From positions 1 through 64,000 of the forward strand of contig DASXFN010000056.1 of the NCBI GenBank assembly GCA_036489565.1: DNA of 64,000 nucleotides. Direction: 5' to 3'. Positions 44,479-53,476 of the stretch are shown one piece after another. The notes beneath the pieces are model-generated. The model was not told where the DNA came from, did no database searches, and worked only from the letters and a program-made list of their open reading frames with translations. Origin of the DNA: JAICKN01 sp036489565 (GTDB lineage: Bacteria; Acidobacteriota; Terriglobia; Terriglobales; Acidobacteriaceae). Position 1 is the first letter of the stretch, and every line of letters starts with the position of its first letter. Position numbers and translations under genes: made by a program.

Positions 44479-44496
44479 AGCCGATATCCGGACGCC

Positions 44497-44511
44497 TAGT
44501 GGCCTCCACTA
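44497..44511. repeat. Short inverted repeat in leader of the small membrane protein
   Basis: TAGTGG (44497-44502) and CCACTA (44506-44511) form a 6-bp stem with a 3-base loop that includes the purine-rich GGAGG on the minus strand. If that is a ribosome site, folding would hide it. The loop is tight, so the case is weak. Confidence 0.3.
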
Positions 44512-44679
44512 TTTATTGGAAATGATCAGGGGTAAGAATTGGCTAAGGGAGTTATAAAGAGTTCGTAAAGATGGAATATGAAATGCACGGAAGAATGGAT
44601 TGTGTGACCAGAGTGCGTGGCCAGAATGGTGGCGGGGTACTCTTGCCCGCGCATGTTTCCGGCTTGTCGGAATTTGACG

Positions 44680-45879
44680 TTACGCTGCTTGCCCCGCGCT
44701 GAAGCCCGAGGACCATGCCCATTGGAAGTTGAATCCGCCGAGGTGTCCGGTGACATCCACGACTTCGCCGATGAAAAATAAGCCGGGGACTTTTTTGCTT
44801 TCCATAGTTTTGGCGGAGAACTCGTTGGTGTCCACGCCTCCGGCGGTGACTTCGGCTTTGGCGTAGCCTTCGGTGCCGGCGAGAGTGATGCTCCAGGCAT
44901 GAGCATCGCGTTCGAGTGCTGCGAGGTAGTGATTGGTGAACGAGGACGGGGCGTGCTGGTCAAGCCAACTGTCGGCGAAGCGCGTGGGGAGAACTTTTCG
45001 GAATTCGTTTTTCAGACCGGCAAGCGAGCGGGGAAGTTTGGGATCGTGGAATGGGGCAGTGAGTTCATGGCCAGGAGCAATATCCAGCGTGATGGCTTCG
45101 CCGGGATTCCAGTAGGAAGAAATTTGGAGGATGGCGGGGCCGCTGAGTCCGCAATGGGTGAAGAGCATTTTTTCGCGGAAGCGCGGGGCTGAATATAAGC
45201 GAGCAAATTTCTCGGCGGTTGCAATCACTTCGGCGGAGAGTCCGGCGAGGGCGGCGTAGTGGGAGCGGTCGCCATCGTTAAAAACCAAAGGTACTAAGGC
45301 GGGGCGCGGAGGTTGAATCGCAAGTCCGAATTGGCGGGCGAGGTCGTAGCCGAAGCTGGTGGCGCCCATCTTTGGAATGGAGAGGCCTCCGGTGGCGACG
45401 ACGAGCGCGGGAGCGCGAAACTCTTGGGCTTCGGAGTTGTGCTTGGCACGGACGGTAAATTCAGCGGCTTTGGAAATTTCTTCGATTTTTGCGTTAAGAA
45501 AAATTTGTACGTTGGCGGTGTGACACTCGCTTTCTAACATGGTGACGATATCGCGCGAGGATCGGTCGCAGAAAAGTTGGCCCAGGGTTTTTTCGTGATA
45601 GGGAATCTTGTGCTTCTCGACCAGGGCGATGAAATCGGTGGGAGAGTAACGAGCCAGCACGGATTTTGCAAAATGAGGATTGGCGGAGAGGAAATTTTCC
45701 GGGGTGCAGTGGATGTTGGTGAAGTTACAGCGTCCGCCGCCGGAGATGAGGATTTTTTTGCCGGCACGTTCCGCGCGTTCCAGGATGGCGACACGGCGAC
45801 CGCGCTTTCCGGCTTCGATGGCGCACATGAGGCCGGCGGCTCCCGCGCCCAGGATGAGAACATCGAAATTGTGCGTCAT
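44680..45879 (-). CDS. YhiN/HI0933-family flavoprotein
   Basis: A 399-residue FAD-binding protein of the HI0933 (YhiN) family. It has the N-terminal dinucleotide motif LILGAGAAGLMCAIEAGKRG (GAGAAG), the hallmark KILISGGGRCNFTN, LVVATGGLSIPKMGATSFGY, THCGLSGPAILQ, and at the end FFIGEVVDVTGHLGGFNFQWA with the FAD-binding Glu-Val-Asp. Length and order are complete. The family's electron acceptor and substrate are unknown. It has no close operon partner: the gap to the next gene downstream on its strand is 200 bases. Confidence 0.92.
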   Translation of the reverse strand: MTHNFDVLILGAGAAGLMCAIEAGKRGRRVAILERAERAGKKILISGGGRCNFTNIHCTPENFLSANPHFAKSVLARYSPTDFIALVEKHKIPYHEKTLGQLFCDRSSRDIVTMLESECHTANVQIFLNAKIEEISKAAEFTVRAKHNSEAQEFRAPALVVATGGLSIPKMGATSFGYDLARQFGLAIQPPRPALVPLVFNDGDRSHYAALAGLSAEVIATAEKFARLYSAPRFREKMLFTHCGLSGPAILQISSYWNPGEAITLDIAPGHELTAPFHDPKLPRSLAGLKNEFRKVLPTRFADSWLDQHAPSSFTNHYLAALERDAHAWSITLAGTEGYAKAEVTAGGVDTNEFSAKTMESKKVPGLFFIGEVVDVTGHLGGFNFQWAWSSGFSAGQAA

Positions 45880-46041
45880 CGAAATAACGTTTGAAGCAAG
45901 GGCCTGAACAAGATTTCCTGCAACCGTCTCAGGTCACGAAGATCCGAAAAACACATTTCATGGTGCTGGTTGAGTATAAGGGACAGGGAAGGATGACTGG
46001 TCCGTGCATCGCTGAGAAGAAGTCGCGAGCAGAGAAGGAAT

Positions 46042-46067
46042 GTGGCGCGGAGATGCGTCCGCGCCAC
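46042..46067 (-). terminator. Rho-independent-like terminator
   Basis: GTGGCGCGGA (46042-46051) and TCCGCGCCAC (46058-46067) are perfectly complementary with a 6-base loop. On the minus strand it is followed by ATTCCTTCTCT and lies 10 bases past the stop of the small exported protein gene. The T-tract is broken, so it is good but not ideal. Confidence 0.6.
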
Positions 46068-46077
46068 GCGAATCAGA

Positions 46078-46386
46078 TTAGTTCTGCCAGGAGGCAGTGG
46101 CTTTTTTGGTGAACTCGTGTTCTTTGCGGATGGCCCTGGCAATATCGCCCAGGGGGACTTCATGAACATCCGGCGCGACTTCCCACAGCGGGCGCTCGCC
46201 TTGAGCGTAGGTATAGCCTGACGAATCGAGAAGGTTTTGCGGATGCCCCATTTCTTTGAAGTCCGCTTTTGCAGGGTGGCTGGCAAATGTGTATTCGGTG
46301 ATCTGACTGCTCAAAGAGGACGTTCCTACCTGTCCGAATGCGCTGGTGGCGAACAAAAAGCAGGCGGCAAAAAGTAACTTCTTCAT
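46078..46386 (-). CDS. Small exported protein of unknown function
   Basis: A 102-residue protein with a signal peptide (KKLLFAACFLFATSAFG, cleavage near FGQ) and a mature part of ~80 residues with no Cys. It contains TFASHPAKADFKEMGHPQNLL, SSGYTYAQGERPLWEVAP and a charged C-terminal helix. The ATG at 46386 is chosen because GGAG lies seven bases upstream and a longer open frame (to 46503) lacks a signal. I do not recognise the family. A stem-loop terminator follows, so the gene is monocistronic. Confidence 0.7.
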   Translation of the reverse strand: MKKLLFAACFLFATSAFGQVGTSSLSSQITEYTFASHPAKADFKEMGHPQNLLDSSGYTYAQGERPLWEVAPDVHEVPLGDIARAIRKEHEFTKKATASWQN

Positions 46387-46665
46387 GGCACGCTCCAATA
46401 AAGCCTGAGAGAATCGCTCCGCGTTCGCGCTTGACGAACATGGATGGAAGCCCTTCTGGGTGCTTGATGGCTTCGCTATGCTATTAAGCAAGCCCGCTGC
46501 CAAACGCTATTGAATTGAGAAATAGGCTTTTGCCGGTGACGACCAGGAGCGAGTCGCAATTATTTGCACAATTTGGCCGAAGGGAAAGGGGCGGCGATCA
46601 GGCCCGGATTTGTGGGCGCGACCGCCTTTCAAGCAAAAGGCAATATGATCCGAAAGAGTGCCCGA

Positions 46666-47169
46666 TCAGAAGACGAAAGGCTCATCCGCGGAGGGGCCGT
46701 AGGTTGCGGGCACGGGTTTTTCATTCAAGCGGAGATACACGCCGAGCTGGGCGCGGTGATGCACCAAATGATTGAGATACATTTGCCGATAAGCGAGAAA
46801 GCGTTGTCCCGCGAAAATCTGTTTGCCGTTGGCCAAAAGCTTCCAATTTTCCGGCCAAGCCGAGTCGGGAACTGCGGCGAGCGCAGCACGGGTCTGGGCC
46901 GAGCCCTCATCGAAAACCTTGACAAGCTGGGCAGCGGATTCAAACGGCAGCGGCTTGTAATCGCCCGTCGCAAAATCGAATTGGGGGGTGGTCAAGACAG
47001 AGAGTCCGAAACTGGCGAGTTGGGCCACGTGAGGCGCAAGCTTCCCCAGCGGCATAGATTTGGCGTGGGGCGCGAAGTCCTTCTTGTCGGAGGGAACTCG
47101 TTCCAGTGCGATACGGGTCTTTCGAATTTCTTCATCAAATTCAGGGAGCAGCAGTTCGCTGATGGCCAT
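46666..47169 (-). CDS. DinB-family metal-dependent protein
   Basis: A 167-residue four-helix-bundle protein of the DinB/DfsB type. The three metal-binding His positions are suggested by the first helix (LAPHVAQLASF, His47) and the later NHLVHHRAQLGVYLR. These bundles often act as thiol-dependent transferases or hydrolases, sometimes with bacillithiol or mycothiol; this one's substrate is unknown. The start ATGGCC follows without a strong ribosome site. The forward open frame across it is a shadow. YpdA elsewhere in the window makes a bacillithiol link plausible but unproven. Confidence 0.88.
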   Translation of the reverse strand: MAISELLLPEFDEEIRKTRIALERVPSDKKDFAPHAKSMPLGKLAPHVAQLASFGLSVLTTPQFDFATGDYKPLPFESAAQLVKVFDEGSAQTRAALAAVPDSAWPENWKLLANGKQIFAGQRFLAYRQMYLNHLVHHRAQLGVYLRLNEKPVPATYGPSADEPFVF

Positions 47170-47376
47170 GTAATCCTCGCAATTGTGAATTCAACAACTC
47201 TTAGACTTTGTCATCATGCCCAAGGATTCTTATTTTCTGGTGCGGAATTTCTCGCGTCGCCTATTTACAGAAATTGCACATTAATGTTGGATATTTTTCC
47301 GGATTCCACTGTAAGGGAAGGTGGGCGACAACTACGAGGCACACTTTCGCTAACCGGGAAAGAGCGGGCGTTGGTG

Positions 47377-48618
47377 CTAGTTGGTTACCGCAAAAGGAAA
47401 ATTATTGGTCGTGGTCAGGTCGGGAATAGTATGAGAAAGATTGCCTGTGCTTGGATCTAAATTTAACACTGAAAAACCATTCGCATTCATGCAGAAGGCA
47501 TGACTGTCACTCTGATCAAACTGACATTCCGCGACAATAGGGAGGTTAGTGAAAGGAGACCCTACAATCGCTGTCAGAAATCCACTCGTTGTATTGAGTT
47601 GATATCCTTCGAGGCTTGTGACCAGGACGTTGCTGTCCGCGACCGAGACGTAAACAAAACTGCCGCTGGGATCGATTGTCAGGGCAAAAGGCACGGAAAC
47701 AGTCGAAAAAGGAGAACCAGCGACGGAAGTGGGTGCGCCCGTGCTGGGATTGATGGAATAAACATAAACATGGTGATCGCCGGAAGTGCCACTGTTATCC
47801 GCCAGGCCGAGTAGGAATTTGCCGCTGGGATCCGCCTGTACTACTGAAACTCCGAGTGGAAAAGGACTACCGGTGATCTCCGTAAGAGCGCCGGTGCTTT
47901 GATCAATCGAAAAGGCAACGACTGGATTCGTAGAGAATGTCTGGCCGACGTACAGAAATTTTCCGGTTCCATCCACTGACAAGCTATTGGCGAAAACCAG
48001 ATTGAACGACTGGAAAGGCGACCCTGGTGCGGGTGTCAGAGCGCCAGTCGTGGCATTTATCTGATATACAGAAATCGAAGAAGCAAACTCGCCGCCAACG
48101 AAAAGGAATCGCCCGCTGGGATCAACAGCCAGAATATCGTCCGCTGCCTGTGCTGGAAAAGGGCTTCCGCTGATAGCTGTTAGGCCGCCATTGGCGTGAT
48201 TGATTGAGAACCCTTGTACGTTAGAGAAGCCATTCATCGGGATGTAAAGGAACTGGCCATTGGCGACCGCCATGCTGTTGACGCTACTGCTTGCCAGTAC
48301 GGGAGGGGTGTAGGGATTTAAATTCGAAAACGCTCCTGAACTGTTGAGGCTGGCTGCCTGAATATCACTGGAAGATCCGAGATAGTATAGAAATGCGCTG
48401 GTGATGCTCGTGCCACCGCCGTTCCCACCACCGCCGCCGTTGCCACCGCCACTGCCACAATTGGAATTGCCAGATACTCCAGCGGAAGATCCAGAGCCGG
48501 AACCACCCGTGCTTCCCACGCCTGTACCACAGCCGATGTCATTGGCGCATCCAGCCAAAACAACCAGACTAATAATTAGCAATGTGGGCAAGAGCAAAAG
48601 GCGGAATTGTGCGCGCAT
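47377..48618 (-). CDS. Beta-propeller lipoprotein (lactonase-like repeats)
   Basis: A 413-residue lipoprotein. The ATG at 48618 is fixed by GGAGAAG just upstream and by the signal LLLPTLLIISLVVLAGC (Cys24). An unusual Gly/Ser/Asn/Cys linker (about 29-73) follows. The rest has repeated blades, each with a core like DPSGRFLFVG and a turn like TGALTPAPGSPF; I count about seven. This is the seven-bladed propeller of YVTN/lactonase-like proteins, common in exported acidobacterial proteins. The gene is alone on its strand here. The role may be polymer binding or an adhesive surface; enzymatic residues cannot be identified. Confidence 0.85.
   Translation of the reverse strand: MRAQFRLLLLPTLLIISLVVLAGCANDIGCGTGVGSTGGSGSGSSAGVSGNSNCGSGGGNGGGGGNGGGTSITSAFLYYLGSSSDIQAASLNSSGAFSNLNPYTPPVLASSSVNSMAVANGQFLYIPMNGFSNVQGFSINHANGGLTAISGSPFPAQAADDILAVDPSGRFLFVGGEFASSISVYQINATTGALTPAPGSPFQSFNLVFANSLSVDGTGKFLYVGQTFSTNPVVAFSIDQSTGALTEITGSPFPLGVSVVQADPSGKFLLGLADNSGTSGDHHVYVYSINPSTGAPTSVAGSPFSTVSVPFALTIDPSGSFVYVSVADSNVLVTSLEGYQLNTTSGFLTAIVGSPFTNLPIVAECQFDQSDSHAFCMNANGFSVLNLDPSTGNLSHTIPDLTTTNNFPFAVTN
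48400..48540 (-). repeat. Gly/Ser-coding low-complexity tract
   Basis: The DNA is a run of GGC, GGT and AGC codons encoding the linker of the propeller lipoprotein (GSGSSAG, SGGGNGGGGGNGG). Such a tract is prone to slippage, so its length may vary between strains. Confidence 0.6.
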
Positions 48619-48972
48619 ATTCTTCTCCAGAGCCAGCTTTGGGCCATCAGTACTTCGAAGAATGCGTAAAAGGCAAACTCGTCCAGCAGACCGCGCCGGT
48701 GAACTCATAAATCGCATTGATGGTACCCTCCCAACGGTAACGTTACGCTCCTAAGTGCCACAAGATTACGAACGTACTGGGTGCAGGGTGGAAAGCAGCG
48801 CGACCCAGCCACAGATACCATGCGAACGTCAGCAGTTTGTGTCGGGGAACAAGCTCCTGGTGATGAACAAACTAAAAACAATCTCAGCAGATGTGTTAAC
48901 TAAATATACGAAAGGAATTGCAGCCAATTGCAGCCAAAATGGACACGCGAGACGTGCAAGTGATTGAAAGTA
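48619..48972. other. Intergenic region with a 10-bp palindrome, no gene seen
   Basis: About 350 bases between the propeller lipoprotein start (-) and tRNA-Phe (-). A perfect palindrome GTAACGTTAC (48737-48746) lies ~120 bases from the lipoprotein start and could be an operator. Open frames here have no coding character. Confidence 0.45.
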
Positions 48973-49048
48973 TGGTGGCCAGGGACGGAGTTGAACCGCC
49001 GACGCCAGCCTTTTCAGGGCTGCGCTCTACCACCTGAGCTACCTGGCC
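48973..49048 (-). tRNA. tRNA-Phe (GAA anticodon)
   Basis: Cloverleaf on the minus strand: acceptor GGCCAGG/CCTGGCC, D stem GCTC/GAGC, anticodon stem CAGCC/GGCTG around loop CTGAAAA (anticodon GAA), T stem GGCGG/CCGTC (one G-U pair) with loop TTCAACT. Discriminator A and an encoded CCA end. Total 76 nt. Confidence 0.97.
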
Positions 49049-49151
49049 ACGCTTGTGGTTCCACGACTTCACTGCCGCGCCCGTGGAACAAATTCTGGCG
49101 GGGATACCGAAGAACGTGCGTTTGAAAAATGGAAACCGTGAAGCGAACTTG

Positions 49152-49181
49152 ATTATAGCAATGGGATTGCGATTCGCTCAA
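49152..49181 (-). promoter_or_regulatory. Promoter upstream of tRNA-Phe
   Basis: TTGAGC (49181-49176), 18-base spacer, perfect TATAAT (49157-49152) on the minus strand. The mature tRNA starts about 103 bases further on, so the precursor would have a long 5' leader that RNase P must remove. Confidence 0.55.
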
Positions 49182-49261
49182 TGGGGGTTCGAATAAATGG
49201 GTATCGCTTCCTGTGTTGCCCACAACTTGTAATCAATTTGTGTCCCCTTAAAGCGTGCGTT

Positions 49262-51886
49262 CTATTCTCCGGAAGAGTGACGATATCGCTCCAACCATGA
49301 AGTCAGCGAGCCTTCCTGCTGCGACTTTAAATCAATGCAGTAGTCTATGCGTTCATGGGATTGTTTCAGTGTCCGCTGGGCGGAGATTTTGTGTTCCGAG
49401 AAGAAGTTCAACATGCTGTCGCGAAGTTGGGGAGTGCAGAACCTGCCACTGGCCTGTACGATTCTTCCGCTTAAGAATGCACCGCCGGTGTTTTGAATGT
49501 CATTCCAATGAGATTGGATGAAGTCCCAGGCCTCGGGTTGGGTGGTGGGTTTTAGCAGTTCGCGGGAGAGCAGAAGATCGACGTCCTGCGAACGGATTTC
49601 CGGAGAGATGAAAAAGTTCAGTGACTGCTTTACTAAATCTGGATCAGTGAAGTCAGCGAGAATTTGAGAATAGAGGGAATGTTGTTCCGGATCGTGGGCC
49701 GCCTTCAGGCGCGCCATCACCTTCTCGTAAAGGGCCTCGTTTCCATTGGTGGCGGCAACCTCAAGAGCAGGTATCACCAATTCTTTTTGCACTGAACCGG
49801 GGTGGTCCAGATCCTGTTCGGCGAGTTTTTTTGCTTCCGCCTGAGCCTGTGGGTCCTGTGCGGCGCCGAGAGCATGGAGCAACGCTCCGCGTAATGCACG
49901 TTGCTCATCAGTTTCTCCGGGTTTAACTTCCCAGCCAACCTGTTGGGCCGTGGAGGCGAATAAGTGGCGCATCCAATTATTAAAAGCAGCCCGATCGCCG
50001 TCATTGATCAAATACTGAGAGACATAATTCAATTGGACCAAAAGTTGATCGATGACAGCGTAATCGCGCTCGGTGTGAAAGCCATTGACCAGCGTCAGAT
50101 AGTCGCCGATGGTAATGCGGCCCACGCGCATGGATGCCCATGCGTCGGTCAGCAGCATCATGCGTTCCGCCGGAGTTAGCACGGACTCGACATTCTTCGC
50201 CATGGTCTCTAAGTCAGCGGGAGTATAACTGGAGCGGTAATAGCCGCGAGCGTCGCGGTTCGCATACATCCACGGGGGACAGCCGGCCAGCGAGGTTGTT
50301 TGCTGCTGCTCCTGAAGCAATGTGCAATTGGCATGTTCTTTTGGTGATCCCTCGGTCTTGAAGCAGACGGGAACCATCCAAAGTTGGTCGGAGTTGTTCG
50401 CGGCAAACCGCGCGCGATCGTAAAAATACCGATGCTGGTCGAGAACAATGTTGTCGGCATTCTTAGCGCATTTCATGCCAATGCTTATTATTGGAACGCC
50501 AGGCTGGTTGACGAATGTAGACATAATTTTGTCCACAGGTTTTTTTGAAACTTGAGCCAGCGCGGTCCAGAAATCCGTGGCTGTCGCGTTTCCGTAGGCA
50601 TGTTGTTTCAGATATAAGTTCACGCCCGCCTGAAATGTTTCCGGTCCCAGATAAGATTCAAGCATGCGCAGCACGGCGGCGGCTTTGCCGTAGGCGATGC
50701 CGTCAAACAGTTCCAGGATTTGCGCTGGAGTTTCCGCGTGCTGATGGATGGGCCGGGTGTTTTCGAGAGAGTCCAGATCCAAAGACTGTGTGGTTTCCTG
50801 CACGTCGTTTAATTCAGCATGCCACTCAGGATGCCATGCCTCGATGGGTTTGCTTGACATCCATGTGGCAAAGCCTTCGTTGAGCCAGACGTCGTCCCAC
50901 CATTGCATGGTGACCAGATCGCCAAACCATTGATGGGCCATTTCATGAGCGATGACGGAGGCAACCCTCTTTTTGGAATCCAGAGAGGCGCGTTGTTGGT
51001 TAAGCAGAAGCAGGACTTCGCGGAACGTGATGCAGCCGGTGTTTTCCATAGCTCCCGCGGAAAAATCAGGCAGGGCGATGAGGTCCAGTTTCGCGTAGGG
51101 ATATTTGATAGCGAAATAGTGATCGTAATACTGTAGAACGTGCTCGGCCGTCTCGAGGGCGAATGTCGCCAGTAGTTTTTTGCCGGGCATCGTCCAAACG
51201 CGAATAGGGATGCCGTCAGCAGAGCCTTCCACGAACTCGAAGTGTCCCACCGCAATTGCCAATAAATAAGAAGACATTTTCGGAGTGCTTGCAAAATGCA
51301 CCGTGTGTTTCGCGCCGGAGGGATCAGGGATGTCGGTGAGGATTGGAGAATTAGAAATTACGGTGAGTTCCTTGTCGGCGGTGATCGTGAGGTCAAAAGT
51401 AGCTTTATACGAAGGCTCATCGAAGGATGGAAAAGCACGGCGTGCATCGGTAGCCTCGAATTGCGTGACCGCATATTTATTGCCCTCTTCATCGCGCCCA
51501 AGATAAAAACCTCGCAGCTGATCGTTCAGCACGCCGGTGTAAGTTATTTCGACACTGGCTGGACCGGAGGGGATCTGATTGTCCACGGCCAGAATTGCGG
51601 TCTCTTTCTCGGGGTCTTCGAGGATTTTTGCCGTCTGGGTGGCATTGCCGCTGGTGATGCTCGCTTTTTCAAATTTAATTTCGGCGGCATTCAAGACAAT
51701 TTGTTTCGTGGGCTGCAAAACCTCAATCTGGATGGTTTCCGCTCCCGTGAAAGTGTTGGTGGAAAAATCGGGAGCTAGCGCGAGCTTGTAGTTTTGAGGT
51801 ACGGCAAGGTGAGGCAAGCGCTGCGCCAATGACGCAAGAGGGAAGACCAAGAGTGAATAAATGAATAGGACGATGACTTTTTTCAC
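49262..51886 (-). CDS. Exported M1-family aminopeptidase
   Basis: An 874-residue zinc aminopeptidase that trims N-terminal residues from peptides. It has an N-terminal signal peptide (VIVLFIYSLLVFPLASLA), so it is likely periplasmic or secreted, unlike cytosolic PepN. The substrate-anchoring motif is GAMEN (278-282); the zinc site is HEMAH (314-318) with Glu337 in the NEGFA stretch; the C-terminal ERAP1-like helical domain follows. The start codon is GTG at 51884-51886, chosen for the signal peptide. It lies 131 bases after the stop of the flavoprotein gene on the same strand. The organism probably feeds on peptides. Confidence 0.94.
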   Translation of the reverse strand: MKKVIVLFIYSLLVFPLASLAQRLPHLAVPQNYKLALAPDFSTNTFTGAETIQIEVLQPTKQIVLNAAEIKFEKASITSGNATQTAKILEDPEKETAILAVDNQIPSGPASVEITYTGVLNDQLRGFYLGRDEEGNKYAVTQFEATDARRAFPSFDEPSYKATFDLTITADKELTVISNSPILTDIPDPSGAKHTVHFASTPKMSSYLLAIAVGHFEFVEGSADGIPIRVWTMPGKKLLATFALETAEHVLQYYDHYFAIKYPYAKLDLIALPDFSAGAMENTGCITFREVLLLLNQQRASLDSKKRVASVIAHEMAHQWFGDLVTMQWWDDVWLNEGFATWMSSKPIEAWHPEWHAELNDVQETTQSLDLDSLENTRPIHQHAETPAQILELFDGIAYGKAAAVLRMLESYLGPETFQAGVNLYLKQHAYGNATATDFWTALAQVSKKPVDKIMSTFVNQPGVPIISIGMKCAKNADNIVLDQHRYFYDRARFAANNSDQLWMVPVCFKTEGSPKEHANCTLLQEQQQTTSLAGCPPWMYANRDARGYYRSSYTPADLETMAKNVESVLTPAERMMLLTDAWASMRVGRITIGDYLTLVNGFHTERDYAVIDQLLVQLNYVSQYLINDGDRAAFNNWMRHLFASTAQQVGWEVKPGETDEQRALRGALLHALGAAQDPQAQAEAKKLAEQDLDHPGSVQKELVIPALEVAATNGNEALYEKVMARLKAAHDPEQHSLYSQILADFTDPDLVKQSLNFFISPEIRSQDVDLLLSRELLKPTTQPEAWDFIQSHWNDIQNTGGAFLSGRIVQASGRFCTPQLRDSMLNFFSEHKISAQRTLKQSHERIDYCIDLKSQQEGSLTSWLERYRHSSGE

Positions 51887-52017
51887 GGTTTTCTCACTTT
51901 ATGCCCATATGTTTACGTAATTATCAGACGCCTGCAATCATCGGATTGCGCTGTTCAAGCATACTCTGCCAGGCCTGACAGTTGGCCCGTACAACCCAGC
52001 GACAATCGCTCGACCCT

Positions 52018-53430
52018 TTAACTGCCCAGGCTTGAAAGCGCCCTCTTGGCGGCATGGTAACCGCACATGCCGTGGACGCCTCCTCCGGGAGGCGTGGAGG
52101 ATGAACAAATAAAAACATTCTTTGCAGATGTCGCGTAGTGGCGCCAGGTTGGCCGAAAGGCCAATTGGCGGATGTCCATGATGCCGCCGCCGATGTCGCC
52201 CCCGACCAGGTTTGCGTCCATAGACTCAAGAGTCGTGGGGGAAAGTCCATTCCGCGCCAAAATGCAATCCCGGAATCCGGGAGCAAATCGCTCGATCTGA
52301 TTTTCGATTCTTGTCCGCATATCTTCGGTCGATCCGTTTGGAACATGACAATAGGCCCAGGCGGTGTGCTTGGTGGAAGGGGCGCGTGAGGAATCGAAGA
52401 GGCTGGGTTGCACCAGTAGAACAAACGGGCGCTCGGCATGCTGTCCGGAGCGCATGGCAGCTTCTGACGCGGCGACCTCTTCGAACGTGCCGCCAAGGTG
52501 CACGGTAGCGGCTCTCTGACATTCCGCTGCTTTCCACGGAATAGGCTGGCGCAGCGCGTAATCCACTTTGAATACACCGGGTCCGTAACGGAAGGTTTGC
52601 ATTTTGTGCTGGTAGGAGTTAGACAATTGATTTCCTGCGATCTTCAGCAGCTGTCGTGGCGTCACGTCGCAAAGGTAAAGATCGTAATCTGGCAACTCAG
52701 CGAGAGATGCGATGCGGCGAGAAGTATGCAACGTGCCTCCCAGTGAAGCAACGTACTGACATAGAGCATTGGTTAACGACTGAGCTCCACCGCGCGGGAT
52801 GGGCCAGCCGACGGCGTGGGCAGGCACTGCCATCATGAGTCCGAATGCGCCACTTAGCGGTTCGGTGAGTTTAAGGAATGAATGGGCCGCGAGGCCGGCA
52901 AATAATGCACGAGTACGTTCACTACTGAAGCGGTGGGCAATTGTTTTCGCTGAAAATAACGCATTCCTGGCGAAGCATGCCATGAGCAAGGGATGTTTGG
53001 GAATTGCCGGAATCGGCGCCAAGACTTCTGCGGCAAATTCATTCCAATGTTCGACAAATGGACCAGTCAGGTCGCGCCATTTCCGGCCATCTGCTCCGAG
53101 CGAGGCTTCTGCGTCCAGTAAATTCCGTTCCAAGACTACTGCGCTGCCATCGTCGAGTGGATGGGCGCATGGCGCGGGCGAGTGGATCCATTCCAATCCA
53201 AATTTATGAAGAGGAAGGGAAGCGAAGAACGGAGAGCCTGCGCCCAGTGGATATACTGCGGAGCCAAAGTCGTGGAGAAAGCCAGGCAATGTCAGTTCCA
53301 TGGTACGGACCGCGCCGCCTGCGATGGATTCAGCTTCGAACACATCCACGTGCAGGCCGGCTTGTGCCAGCACAATGGCTGCCGCCAGTCCATTTGGACC
53401 AGAGCCGATTACACATGCGCGACGCGTCAT
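52018..53430 (-). CDS. Phytoene-desaturase/amine-oxidase-like flavoprotein
   Basis: A 470-residue FAD protein of the CrtI-like group. The N-terminus has the motif CVIGSGPNGLAAAIVLAQAGL (GSGPNG) followed by VFEAESIAGGAVRT. The C-terminus has the FAD-binding NVFICSSSTPPGGGVHGMCG with the GGG-V-HGM pattern of CrtI relatives. The centre (IPRGGAQSLTNALCQYVASLGG) matches the fold. The ATG at 53430 is chosen since the N-terminal fold begins there; an upstream start would overlap LMF. No carotenoid genes (CrtB, CrtY) are near, so the substrate is probably another polyene or amine. It is 46 bases after the LMF gene on the same strand. Confidence 0.85.
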   Translation of the reverse strand: MTRRACVIGSGPNGLAAAIVLAQAGLHVDVFEAESIAGGAVRTMELTLPGFLHDFGSAVYPLGAGSPFFASLPLHKFGLEWIHSPAPCAHPLDDGSAVVLERNLLDAEASLGADGRKWRDLTGPFVEHWNEFAAEVLAPIPAIPKHPLLMACFARNALFSAKTIAHRFSSERTRALFAGLAAHSFLKLTEPLSGAFGLMMAVPAHAVGWPIPRGGAQSLTNALCQYVASLGGTLHTSRRIASLAELPDYDLYLCDVTPRQLLKIAGNQLSNSYQHKMQTFRYGPGVFKVDYALRQPIPWKAAECQRAATVHLGGTFEEVAASEAAMRSGQHAERPFVLLVQPSLFDSSRAPSTKHTAWAYCHVPNGSTEDMRTRIENQIERFAPGFRDCILARNGLSPTTLESMDANLVGGDIGGGIMDIRQLAFRPTWRHYATSAKNVFICSSSTPPGGGVHGMCGYHAAKRALSSLGS

Positions 53431-53476
53431 ATGCGGATGTCCGCGCTGATTGGTCTGCTGAGATCGGCCATATGAA

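Noticed and set aside
46564..47460. 298-residue rightward open frame spanning DinB and its flanks
   Set aside because: Crosses a clear leftward DinB-family gene and the start of the next intergenic region; composition is not protein-like.
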